This document shows, piece after piece, positions 45,558-57,297 of a DNA stretch of 64,000 nt; the first letter of the stretch is position 1; every line of letters begins with the position of its first letter. Where the stretch lies: assembly GCA_012064385.1 (NCBI GenBank), contig QRDG01000131.1:570459-634458 (forward strand). Direction: 5' to 3'. The translations under genes and the position numbers were made by a program. Source of the stretch: Puccinellia tenuiflora (lineage: Eukaryota > Streptophyta > Magnoliopsida > Poales > Poaceae). The notes under the pieces were generated by a model. It was not told where the DNA came from. It searched no databases and worked only from the letters and a program-made list of their open reading frames with translations.

Positions 45558-45790
45558 GAAAAGTATCTTGATGACTCCCAAGTGCAGGAGATCAATTGTA
45601 GTACCTTTCAATGAGAAAAGGTTGTCGAACCCACAAGGAGCTGAAGGTATTGATTAGAAAGAATGATAAATAAAACAATAAAAGATGCAAGTGTTTTTGG
45701 GATTTTTGGTTGTATAAATGCAAAAAAATAAAAATGCTTAAATAAATAGTAGAAAGTAGAAAGCTCTCAAAGATAGAGAAAGCCCAATGC

Positions 45791-46745
45791 TGTAGCGCCC
45801 CGACCCCAGAACTATACAGTGGAACGTTGTGTAACCGGTCATGCTACACAATCGAGGGTTACTGGGTTTACCAATCCCAGGCCAAAACTCATTGGCAGGT
45901 GTGCTCGGAATGGATCATCGGCACACAACACCTCGATCATGCCATAAGCTCAGACATCGCTTCCATGCATAGTAAAGAGACCGAGACTTGTGGAACAAAC
46001 TGGCACATTGCATGACTCTACGACACAAAACATATAGCAACTCATATAATGAGAAGAATACAAATATTACACATCAAAAGGATCACAGATCCAACAATTC
46101 AACAAGCGGAAGCGGGTAGTGTTGTCTAACAACAAGAAGCAAATATATGGCCTAAGAGGCCTACAAATAAACATCACCCAAGACAGCTTGTTCCACGGTC
46201 CCAAGCTGCCACCTGGGAACCCCAGACTACTCGTCGATGTCAATAAAGAACCCACCTTCTAGTTCGGTGACGTCCTCCTCTGAAACAAGTAATAATCAAC
46301 AAAGCAAGGCTGAGTACGACGTACTCGCAAGAATTAGTAGGGCGATATAGGCCCGATGCTGACGGAGGCTCTAAAGCTGTATGATGTAGCTATTTTGCAT
46401 AAAGCTAGATTTCCTTTGTAAAAGATATAACAAGACCCACGGCATCGTCTATTCAGAATAAGTTTTCATAAAGGGGATAAGAGAGTAAACTTTTCATCTT
46501 CGGTTCTCATCGAACCTACTTGTAGCCAAAACATCACTCGTCTCCACCAAGGCACTCCCTCGAATCACCCTCGAGGAAATGAACCTTTTATCACACTTTG
46601 AAATGCAACCTCTAGCTGCCATATCAATTAGGTTAATGTTATCTATGAGCTAATCCGCCTTTCCCAAGAGTTCGTCCATAACCGCGGACACGGCTTTTCG
46701 AAAAGATTTACCCTGCAGGGGTGTACTAATTTACCCATTGGTACC
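45791..46745 (-). repeat. Part of an older Tekay-like LTR, cut by the LARD
   Basis: Starts TGTAGCGCCCCGACCCC (plus), the inverse of an LTR 3' end, and aligns with the first about 840 bp of the LTR at 46746, with a 5'-proximal region of extra sequence (45820-45960). It stops at GGTACC, exactly where the next LTR begins. In minus orientation this is a 3' LTR whose remainder should lie beyond the window. Confidence 0.8.
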
Positions 46746-49700
46746 TGTAACGCCCCGACCCCGGAATTATACAGAGAGGCTATGTAAGCAACACAACCAT
46801 CAATGTATAAAACAAAGATCGAGACTTGTGGAACAGAACTGGCACAAAGCATGACTCTACGACACAAAACATTTATATAGCAACTCATATAACGAGAAGA
46901 AATACAAATATTACAAACAAAAGGATCACAGATCCAACAATTCAACAAGCGGAAGCGAAGTAGCGTTGTCTAATACAACAAGAAGCAAATTATGGCCTAA
47001 GAGGCCTACAGATAAACATCACCCAAGCCAGCTTGTTCCACGGTCCCAAGCTGCCACCTGGGAACCCCAGACTAGTAGTCGACGTCAACGAAGAAACCAC
47101 CTAGTCGCTCGGCGTCGTCCTCCTCTGAAATACAAATACATAAAGGCAGCAAAGAGAGACTGAGTACGACGTACTCGCAAGTTTAGTAGGGCGATATAGG
47201 CCCAATGACTGACGGAGGCTCTAAAGCTTTATATGTATTTCTTTTGCATAAAGCTAATTTTCATAAACAGAAATATAATTGACCCATGGCATTCGTCTAC
47301 TCAGAGTATTTTACAAAGGGGTAAGAGAGTATCATTTTCATCCTCGGTTCTCGACGAACCTACTCATAACCATCACCACTCATCTCACACAAAGGCACTC
47401 CCTCGACTCACCCTCGAGGAAATGAACCTTTATCTCATGTTTGTTATGCAACCTCTAGCTGCCATATCAATTAGGTTAACGTTATCTATGAGCTAATGCG
47501 CCTTTCCCAAGAGTTTGTCCATAACCGTGGACACGGCTTTTCGAAAAGATTTACCCTGCAGGGGTGTACTATTTTACCCATTGGTACCGTCCGGCTCACC
47601 TAGTTGGCCCTCTTCCGGGGAAGGCCGGCAAGCAGGCGCGGTTAGACCTTTACCTCGCGTGAGACTATCCAAGAGTCATCAGTGGCCACAGGGCAAGTTT
47701 ACCCAGCCCCAGCCCCTGCCCCATCGCCACTTCCTAACACCACCATCCTCATCATCCTTTTTCCGCTCACACACACGGCAAATGGAAATAGCAAACTAGA
47801 GGACCCTTGGATACGCCCGCACAAGTTATTTGGTCAAAGGGGGTTCCATATGCCCCCACCTCCGGAAGCACGCTCGTTTTCTTGGTTCCAGCTAAAAGCA
47901 CGTTCATCCTAGGCGGCCTGAATGAGGCAAACCACCCTCCCCGAGGGCAACTCATCCGAACCTTTAAGCATATTAATTAAGCATCACATTTATCCACCTT
48001 GACCGAATCATTCCATCAATATCAACAATTATGGAATTAATACGGACATAAAGCATCTATCTCAACTAAGCATTGCTAAGCATGGCTAAGCATATAACTA
48101 ATAATTAAAATTTGTATCCGGCCAACACATAAACACTAGGGTTCATAGGTAGGGATACATGTGATTGGCTCGGAAAAACATGCAATCATAGGATATTCTA
48201 ATATTTACCAAAAAGACATTTGAACCGCATGCAATATTATGGTGGATAAATTAATTTGATAAAACATAGGATGCTATATGCCAAGAAGGTTAGGTTATCT
48301 CTTGCCTTGCTGCCCGGTAGTGAAGCACTGATCGTCGGGGTAGTTAGAGAGACCCTCGACTCCGGAATCTATCGATACCCAAAAGAAATACAAAGCACAC
48401 ATAAATCACACGAACTCAAAATGCAATGCTCAATCACATGATGACATGTCCAATTGATGCAACCATATTATTATATAAATTAAAAGCAAATTTAAACGAG
48501 GGGCCAAATAATTTGTGCAATTATTTGGAACCAACCCCATATTTATCTTAGTGACCACATTCTTCTTAAATTATCAAATTATTATGGAAGTGGCTCAAGA
48601 ATGCATGAACATGGAAATAAAGGATAGGGTTCGTCAATCCGATCATTTTGTTACTTTATTTGTAATTTTCGGAGCACCGATGAATAAATAGCAATTTAAG
48701 TAATTAACGAGAATTTATTCTTTTAACCCAATTATGGATAACATCAAATAAATATTTGTGATCATGATATGGTAAGTGCATGGTTTGATGGCATTTCGCA
48801 TGTTGATCACATTGATATTTTATTTGTAATTTTTGGATTAAATTTGAATAGGTTATGAATTTCTCAAATTAGGCATCAATTTTACCCTTTTAGGGTTTCC
48901 TAATTACGGGGAAAATATTTTGCTCAAGAGGACATGATAAAGTTACCAACTGATAGGTTTTGTTTTGCTGAGCAATTTGATATTTAGTTTGCAATTTTTG
49001 AAGCCATATACAAAAAGATATTAAAGTTTTAATTCATATTGACAAATCAAAAAGGGAAAAACTTTCCCTGGCAGGCCGGCCTCGAGCCGGCCAGGCCGGG
49101 GTGCAGGCCGGGCAGGGACCCGAGTGGTCCGGCCCAGAGCCGGCCCAGGCTGGGCAACCGGCCGGGGCAGTGGCCGAATGAACCGGCCCACAGCCGGCCC
49201 AGGCCGGGCGAGCAGGCCGGCCACCAGCCCGAGCCAATCGGCCTCAGGCCAGTCAGGCCGGTTCCTGGCCGGGCGCCATGGGACGCGGTGACGCCGACGG
49301 TGGCCGGAGGCAGGCGACGGCGACGGACGGACCTAGAGGGGGAGTGGGAGCAGGATGGTGTCCGGGAGGATCGGAGGCTCACCAGAAGGAAGAGGACGCC
49401 GACGGCGAGGGACGAGGAGGCCGGACGGCGGCGGAATCGCGCTCGGACGGCGGCGGCCGGAGACGAAGGGGGCGGCTCGATTCGCACGGGTGGAAGCCTC
49501 CCAGCACGCACAGATTGAAGAGGAGGTAGAGGAGCTCGAGGCGGAGACGGTGGCGGTGTCGCCGCGAGCTCGGGCGGCCGGAGTCGATGGCGGCCGCGAC
49601 GGCGAGCGGCGGACCGATCGGAACGGGCGAGCACGATTTGCTCGATTCCGGGCCTCCCCGCAAGAGTGTGTTGGTGCCGGAGGTAGAGGACGATGCGGCG

Positions 49701-50624
49701 GAGGCGATGGCGGCGTTGGTCTGCGTCGGGGCAGCCGGACTTGACGGCGGCACGGCAATGGCGGCGGCGGTCGGCGCTCGGTACGGGAGCGAGCTAGGGC
49801 GCGGGTCCTCGATCCGGAAAACGGGGAGGAAAAGGTAGAGGAGAGAGAGAGGGGGAGCAGGTGGGCAGCACCGGGGAGCCTCCTAGTCCACCAGGGACAC
49901 GGCGGCATGGAGCAGCGCGGCCGGCAACTCGGCATGGCGCCAGTGCCGCCAGCTACTGTGGAGAAGAAGAGGAACTTCCAAAGAACCCCCTGGCAACATT
50001 TTCACAAATTGCAAAAAGGTCCCCAGCAAGGTTTGGCGATTTAAAAGGGGCACCAGGACAATTTTATAAATTCCACAAAAATTCATATAGACCTCCCTTG
50101 TCTTTTAGAAACTCCACAAAAATTGGTGGTTCAAAATAAAAAGGTTTGCACCACATTTGTTCCTAAGGTTTAGTTATAGCTATTTTTGATAATTTCCAAA
50201 ATAGATTTATTTGGAGCATTTATACATTTCCAAAAATACTGAAAATATTCATGGAGGCTCTAACAATAACATTGACGCTCCCCATGATTTTATTTTGAAT
50301 TTTTGGAAAACTTAACTTGGTTCCAAAATAGAATTGAATTAAACCAATAAGGAAGAAACTCAAATTTATTTATTTGATTGGCATTTATAAAAATATATTC
50401 TTAGAACTTCCGGAACAACTTGGAAATTCAAGAATAAGTTGATTTGGCCAATTTGGGCAAAGCATTTAGTTTTGGAAAAATGTGAGGAAGGGTTTTGCTT
50501 CCTTTGTTTTAAGGTGTTGCTTTATTTTAGTTTAGCAAATTTTAGATGGATGCCATGATGCAATGCCAATCAAAAAGTGAAAATTTGGCCCATATTTTAG
50601 GGTACCAAATCTGGGCTGTTACAA
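46746..50624 (-). repeat. 3' LTR of the LARD (3879 bp)
   Basis: Plus strand reads TGTAACGCCCCGACCCCGG to GGGCTGTTACA; beyond 50624 the polypurine tract (inverse of TAAGGGGGGTAGAAT) follows. A GC-rich block (49050-49960), rich in GGCCGG units, lies between AT-rich arms. Several long ORFs in that block on both strands are composition artefacts. Confidence 0.9.
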
Positions 50625-52405
50625 TTCTACCCCCCTTACAGGAATCTCGTCCCGAGATTCTAGAGTAGGAAGAGGGAGGAAGGAACATGACAACTCTTAC
50701 TTCAACAATCTACTCGATCCCACGAAGATCTTCCTTGACGCATAACTTGGAGCTAGGAAGCTTGACACGTCAAAGGGGCGGAAAGAACGGAAGATAGCTT
50801 ACGGTGACGGACAAGAGGAACCTTGCCCAAAACCATAAGCCATTAAGGAAACAAGAGCGACTTGACCAAATAAAGGTCGAGCCAAGGATAGGACAACCGA
50901 TCACCAAGACATCACTTCAAACCACCCGTTGGATAGACCGAAGAGATTTGGCACCGGGAGGAAAAAGGCATCTTCTGGACTCCACGATTTGATAGAGAGG
51001 TAAAACCTCATACCGAGATATTGCCACGAGATAGGGGAAGCAGAAGGGTCGACCGATATATATTTAGCAACATCAGTGGTGATGTTCTCCTTGGGGTTCT
51101 AGATCTCACGCTCCGGCTTCAGAAATAGCCTTCAATCAATCCTCGAGCGAAAATCGTACTTGAAGACAGAGAAACGACCTTAGGGGAAAACTTCTAGAAC
51201 CATTTACACATGATTCTCAAAGATAGCGGTTGATTTGGGAAGAGTTAGGAGAATTGGTCAAAAGACCTTCCGGTAAGGTGCGTGAACCACAACACCGGAC
51301 TTGTCGGGTTTACCCGTAGGCTTAGGTCATGCTCTTGATAGACTCCAAGCATCACTCCATCAAGTACATCATGGGACTAAGCACGACCTCTCGATATAGA
51401 AGAGTGTGACACTCCAAGGTGGAACGGAACACAAGCTAGACCAGCTCTTACTCCGCGAATTACAAAACTTTGACCTGGCCGAGAAATGGACAAGGTACCG
51501 GAGTTTGTTTCTCCTGACATCCCAAAATGGAATGCCTTGACGACCCACAAGAATAGCATGCATCAGAACACCCCAATGCACGATTCACTTGATTATCCAC
51601 ATGCAGATAGAGGACTGATAACAGATTTGGAGTAAGAAACGGGCTAGTAACAATCTCAAGATAAAGACGAAGCCCTTGTTAGCACTCTTCCGACAACTAG
51701 TGCCGAAAGGGTTTCAGGAACGGTCGTTACCGGAGGAAACACAATCATTGATGGAAAGGCTCGCTAAGAGCAATCCCGTCGTGATTCAGATGATTCCCTA
51801 ACAGCGATCTAGATACAGCTAGTAACAAAGAAGAGCATTTATCGAGGAAACCAATTACGGCTGCAACCTCGAGTTTGAAGACCAACTTCAGTTTTTGCCA
51901 ACCTGATGTAGGGTTCAACCATTAGCACCAGGGTTCAACGGAAAAGACCTTGGGTTAAAGATCAGCTTCATGCACCGGGACTCACAATAGCATAATGCTC
52001 ACGAGGGTGACAACCCTCAGGAATCAGTACACCTGAGCCCTAGCACAATCCGGGACCTTCGGTTCAAGATCTTGGGCTAAAGCAAGGAACTTCTTGACGA
52101 ACCATCATACTTCCTTTCTTCATGTTTTAGATTTGGCAGAGGAGTAAGGATAACTAGTAATTAAAGGTAGGAACCCAAACCCCGAGATCCTAAAGATTTA
52201 GAACTTTGCCGATGATCAGAAGAACCGTTAAAATCAAATAGAGGTAAGATGACACCGAGATCAGAGTGAATTGGGTAAGGAGTAAAAAGAATCCTAGGAG
52301 GGTTTTCACAACTCATTTTTAGGTTAAAAATAATTTTCACGAACTAGACTCGACATCGACCAATAGAAAGGGTTTCCTACAGGCAGTCCTGCTCTGATAC
52401 CAACT
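50625..52405 (-). other. Non-coding core of the LARD
   Basis: 1781 bp bounded by a polypurine tract at 50625-50640 and the primer site at 52391-52402. I find no gag, protease, RT or integrase motif in any frame; the longest ORFs are about 70 codons with no family resemblance. It may hold a packaging or dimerisation signal, but none can be read from sequence alone. Confidence 0.8.
52391..52402 (-). other. Primer binding site of the LARD (initiator tRNA-Met)
   Basis: TGGTATCAGAGC on the minus strand, three bases after the LTR end, the complement of the plant initiator tRNA-Met 3' end used by chromoviruses and most Copia elements. Confidence 0.9.
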
Positions 52406-53508
52406 TGTAACGCCCCGACCCCGGAATTATACAGAGAGGCTATGTAAGCAACACAACCATCAATGTATAAAACAAAGATCGAGACTTGTGGAACAGAACT
52501 GGCACAAAGCATGACTCTACGACACAAAACATTTATATAGCAACTCATATAACGAGGAGAAATACAATATTACAAACAAAAGGATCACAGATCCAACAAT
52601 TCAACAAGCGGAAGCGAAGTAGCGTTGTCTAATACAACAAGAAGCAAATTATGGCCTAAGAGGCCTACAGATAAACATCACCCAAGCCAGCTTGTTCCAC
52701 GGTCCCAAGCTGCCACCTGGGAACCCCAGACTAGTAGTCGACGTCAACGAAGAAACCACCTAGTCGCTCGGCGTCGTCCTCCTCTGAAATACAAATACAT
52801 AAAGGCAGCAAAGAGAGACTGAGTACGACGTACTCGCAAGTTTAGTAGGGCGATATAGGCCCAATGACTGACGGAGGCTCTAAAGCTTTATATGTATTTC
52901 TTTTGCATAAAGCTAATTTTCATAAACAGAAATATAATTGACCCATGGCATTTGTCTACTCAGAGTATTTTACAAAGGGGTAAGAGAGTATCATTTTCAT
53001 CCTCGGTTCTCGACGAACCTACTCATAACCATCACCACTCATCTCACATAAAGGCACTCCCTCGACTCACCCTCGAGGAAATGAACCTTTATCTCATGTT
53101 TGTTATGCAACCTCTAGCTGCCATATCAATTAGGTTAATGTTATCTATGAGCTAATGCGCCTTTCCCAAGAGTTTGTCCATAACCGTGGACACGGCTTTT
53201 CGAAAAGATTTACCCTGCAGGGGTGTACTATTTTACCCATTGGTACCGTCCGGCTCACCTAGTTGGCCCTCTTCCGGGGAAGGCCGGCAAGCAGGCGCGG
53301 TTAGACCTTTACCTCGCGTGAGACTATCCAAGAGTCATCAGTGGCCACAGGGCAAGTTTACCCAGCCCCAGCCCCTGCCCCATCGCCACTTCCTAACACC
53401 ACCATCCTCATCATCCTTTTTCTGCTCACACACACGGCAAATGGAAATAGCAAACTAGAGGACCCTTGGATACGCCCGCACAAGTTATTTGGTCAAAGGG
53501 GGTTCCAT
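52406..53508 (-). repeat. 5' LTR of the LARD, first segment
   Basis: Aligns with 46746-47849 almost base for base. It is interrupted at TCCAT (53504-53508) by the Copia element and resumes at 62003. Confidence 0.95.
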
Positions 53509-55407
53509 TGTTGGGAATATGCCCTAGAGGCAATAATAAAATGGTTTATTAAGCATATTCAAAGTTTATGATAATGGTTTATTATCCATGCTATAATTGT
53601 ATTAAATGGAAACATAATACATGTGTGGAAATATAAACACCCGGAGTCCCTAGTGAGCCTCTACAGGACTAGTTCGTTGATCAAGAGATAGTTAGAGTTT
53701 CCTAACTATGGACTTGTTATAGTCACTTGATAACGGAGTCATATCATTAGGAGTAATGGTGTGATGGACATGACCCAAATAAAGAGTTGCAATTAATCGT
53801 GTCACAAAAGTTTTGTTGTCAACACTTTTAATGTGCCAAATATAGTTTCCTTAGACCATGAGATTATATCACTCCCGTTCACTGGAGGAATACTTTGTGG
53901 ACATCAAACGTCACTTCGTAACTGGGTGATTATAAAGGTGGCTTTCAGGTATCTCCGATGGTGGGTTGTTGGGTGATATGAATCAAGAGTGGAATTTGTC
54001 CCTCCATGTGACGGAGAAGATATCTCCAGGCCTTCTCGGTAATATAGCATCAAGAGTCTGCAGACATGTGATTAAGTTGTAATCACCGGGATCCTATATT
54101 ATGGTCGAGTAAAGAGAACTTGCCGGTAACGAGATTAAACTAGACATGGGGATGTCAACGATTATATCTCGGGCAAGTAAAATATCGTGAGACAAAGGGA
54201 ATCGTATATGAGATTAATTGAATCTCCGGCATTGTGGTTCAATCGAGAAAAGGTTTTCGTTGAGTGTATAGGAATTAATATGGACATCCCGGTCCCGCTA
54301 TTAATTGTTGATATGATCATGTCTATGCATTCTCGAACCCGTAGGGTCACACACTTAACGTTCCGATGAAATTAGGTTTTGCGATGAATTAAATGATGAC
54401 GTGAACGAATGGTGATTCGGAGTCTCGGATGGGATCCCGGACATCACGAGGAGTTTCGGAGGAGTCCGGAGAATAAGATTCATATATGGAAAGTGGTTTC
54501 CGGAGGTTTCGGAAAAGTTCCGGAAATTATTTACAGGGTACCGGAAGGTTCCGGAATGTTCTAGAAGAGTCTAGAAGTGGAACCGCATAATTTGTATGGG
54601 GCCCACATGGTGCAAAGGGGTGCTGCCACCACATGGTGGGGCGCACCACCTAAGCCCATGGGCTGGTGCGGCATAGGAGGGGAGTCCCACTCCTAGTTGG
54701 ACTAGGAGGTGGGCTCCCACCCCTTTAGGAAAGGGCCCAAGGAGGAGTCCTTGTTGGACTCCAACTTGGGGGGCAAGCAAGGAGGGGCCGGCCGGCCCCC
54801 TCCCCTTGACCTAGCCGCCACCTATATAAGGAGGGGAAGGGGGGGGAGGCGCACCACACCCTTGGAGGCTAGCCGCACCCCCTTCTCTCTCTCTCCCATC
54901 TAGCCCTAGCCGCACCCCTTACCCCGAAGGGCTGCCGCCATCCAACCTCCACCATAGCCGCACCACCCCTTGCCCTAGGGCTGCTGCGCCATCTACTCCT
55001 CTCCCTCTCCCCTTGCTTGGCTTGGCGAAGCCTCGCGTGTGGAGATCGTCATCGTCACCGGCACTACCGTCGTGTTGCTGAGATCATCAAGGCCACGTCG
55101 TCTCGCTTGCGGGATCAAGGAGTCGACGTCTTCATCGAGCTGTACGTGTGGACGCCGCGGAGGTGCTGCCCGTTGCCGCACTTCGCCGGATTGGATCTCG
55201 AGGATAATACATCTCCTCGCGACTAGACGAGTCTAGTTGCGGGGATCGACTAGCCAACCCCTGCACCGACAAAACGCGTTTGTTGATCTTCGAGGGTAAG
55301 AGATTGGATCTCATCTTCGCTATCTTCATCTCGTAGATCTAGATCCTTGGGGTTTATTCCACTTTGCCGCGTAGAAAATTTTTGTTTTCCATGCTGCGAC
55401 CCCTTCA
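53509..55407 (+). repeat. 5' LTR of the Copia element (1899 bp)
   Basis: Begins TGTTGGGAATATGCCCTAG, the BARE/Angela/WIS LTR start, and ends CGACCCCTTCA. TATATAA at 54823-54829 is the likely core promoter, followed by a CT-rich leader. Small ORFs in it are not coding. Confidence 0.95.
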
Positions 55408-56667
55408 GTGGTATCAGAGCCTAGATCTTCGTAGGTGTTGATGCGATTAGAACACAAGGAGTTGTGGGCGTTGATATTTTATGTTGCTACCTTCTCGCGT
55501 GCACTTTGCATCTTTGCGGTATTGTGAGATTGAAGCGGCCCGGACCAACCTTACTCGTCCACGCACGAGAGACCGGTTCCACGACTGACATGCAACTTGT
55601 TTTGCATAAGTGGCTGGCGGGTGTCTGTTTCTCTTGCTTTAGTGAGGATGCAATTTTCAATGGAAGGCCTTTCAAAAGGATGAGTAAATAAGCAACTATT
55701 ATATCACCGTTGTGGTTTTTGCGTAGATTAGAACGGTTCTAACTCGTTGACCCAAGCCACGTAAAATTTGCATAAACAAAGTAGAGGCGTCTAACTTGTT
55801 TTTGCAGAGGGGGTCAAGTGATGTGATATGGCCAATGTGATTTGTGATAATGTATGCAATGATCATGTTTGTAATATTTCGCGACTTGCATGTCGACGAG
55901 TACGGCAACCGGCAGGAGCCATATGGTTGTCTATTATTTTATGTGACCTGCGTGTCAATAAATCACCATGTAATTGCTTTGCTTTATTGCTAAGAGTAGC
56001 ATTAGTTGTAGTTGCAATAGTTGGTGGACAACCATGGTGATGGCGCCAAGATGATGGAGATCATGCCGGAGATGGAGATCTTGCCGGTGCTTTGAAGATG
56101 GAGATCTAAAGAGCATATGAAGAAAGGCCATATCATATCACAATTATGAATTGCATGTGATGTTAATCCCTTTTATGCACCTTATTGTTATGCTTTGATG
56201 TGATCGCGACGGTAGCATGATAAGGTGATCTCTCATGTTAATATCAAGATAATTAAGTGTTCTCCCCTAGTATGCGCCGTTGCGAAAGTTCGTCGTTTCG
56301 AAGCATCTCGTGATGATCGGGTGTGATAGATTCAACGTTCACATACAACGGGTGCAAGCCAGTTTGCACATGCGGAAATACTACGGTTGTCTTGACGAGC
56401 CTAGCATGTACAGACATGGCCTCGGGAACACGGAACCGAAAGGTTAACACGAGTCATATGAATGATATGATCAACACTGAGTTGTTCACCATTGAAACTA
56501 CATCATCTCACGTGATGATCGGTGGTGGTGTAGTGGATTTGGATCGTGTGTCACTAATCAACCGGAGAGATGTTGAGTTTAGTGGGAGTTCGTTAATTTG
56601 ATTAATTTGAACTAAAATTATCATAAACAAGTGTCCTAAAGATGTCTTTGCGAAATCCTTGTAGATC
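55408..56667 (+). other. Untranslated leader and primer site of the Copia element
   Basis: TGGTATCAGAGC at 55409-55420 directly after the LTR is the initiator tRNA-Met primer site. The 1.26 kb up to the gag ATG at 56668 has only short ORFs and would form the genomic RNA leader (dimerisation/packaging). Confidence 0.85.
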
Positions 56668-57297
56668 ATGGGAGACTACAGTAGTATGTTTCTTGCTGAG
56701 GAGCTGCGTCTAGATGGGTCCAACTTTGCTGAGTGGTACATGCGTCTGAGAGAAGCCCTTTTCAAAAATGATGAGCTCTACGTGATAGATGAAGCCTTAG
56801 AAAAATGCCCTGATGTTACTGTTGACTATGAAGGGTATATGGAGTGGTATGATCAAAAGACCACCTACTTGAGAGTCGAGTGGCTGATATGCGCCTTCAT
56901 GGATTCTAACCTTGGTAGACAATTTGGAAACTTGAGCGCAATGGAGATTGTCGATGAGCTGAAACAAAGGTTCATAGCACAAGTTAGAGTTGCAAGGTTT
57001 GAATGCCTGGATGAATTTCTTTCAACTAAGATGGAAGAAAACACTTTCTTGGAACAGCACCTAAGTAAGATGCACCGGCTGTATTATACTATGGTGGATG
57101 TTTGGAACCATGAAATAACTGACGAGATGGCAATAGATAGGGTGTTGCGTTCGCTTCCCCCCAGCTATAAGGATTATGTGAAGAACTATGTCATGGGAAG
57201 GGATTCGATCACTTTCTGTGAGTTCATTTCCCAGCTGAGTCAAGTTAAAGTGGAACCCATAGCAGGAGAGGTAGTCAACGCAGAAGGTATATTTTGA
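56668..57297 (+). CDS. gag: Copia gag (UBN2/retrotrans_gag), 209 aa, without zinc knuckle
   Basis: Starts MGDYSSMFLAEELRLDGSNF with a good start context (GATCATGGG). The capsid-like region includes NFAEWYMRLREALF, TAQ-less YLRVEWLICAFMDS, ELKQRFIAQVRVARFE and SKMHRLYYTMVD, ending RVLRSLPPSYKDYVKNYVM, the order of Copia gag proteins of the Angela/BARE group. The frame is fully open and stops TGA just after VNAEGIF, before any CCHC knuckle or protease. In an element with near-identical LTRs this suggests the short gag was already the form that transposed. It could still form particles or be a remnant; which is not decided by sequence. Confidence 0.85.
   Translation: MGDYSSMFLAEELRLDGSNFAEWYMRLREALFKNDELYVIDEALEKCPDVTVDYEGYMEWYDQKTTYLRVEWLICAFMDSNLGRQFGNLSAMEIVDELKQRFIAQVRVARFECLDEFLSTKMEENTFLEQHLSKMHRLYYTMVDVWNHEITDEMAIDRVLRSLPPSYKDYVKNYVMGRDSITFCEFISQLSQVKVEPIAGEVVNAEGIF

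Larger units (their letters stand above)
44337..45790 (-). mobile_element. Athila-type gypsy fragment (leader + gag)
   Basis: Contains a gag ORF, a TGGCGCCGTTGCCGGGGA motif 5' of it and leader sequence (45558-45790). The right end is cut at 45791 by an inserted LTR (flanking AATGC). A 46-bp segment is present at both 44337-44382 and 45569-45614. Confidence 0.8.

Noticed and set aside
49039..49935. Long ORFs (up to 200 codons) in the GC-rich block, and their twins at 63197-63900
   Set aside because: They lie in LTRs, overlap on both strands, are rich in Arg/Pro/Gly, and shift with the 54-bp indel and small differences between copies.
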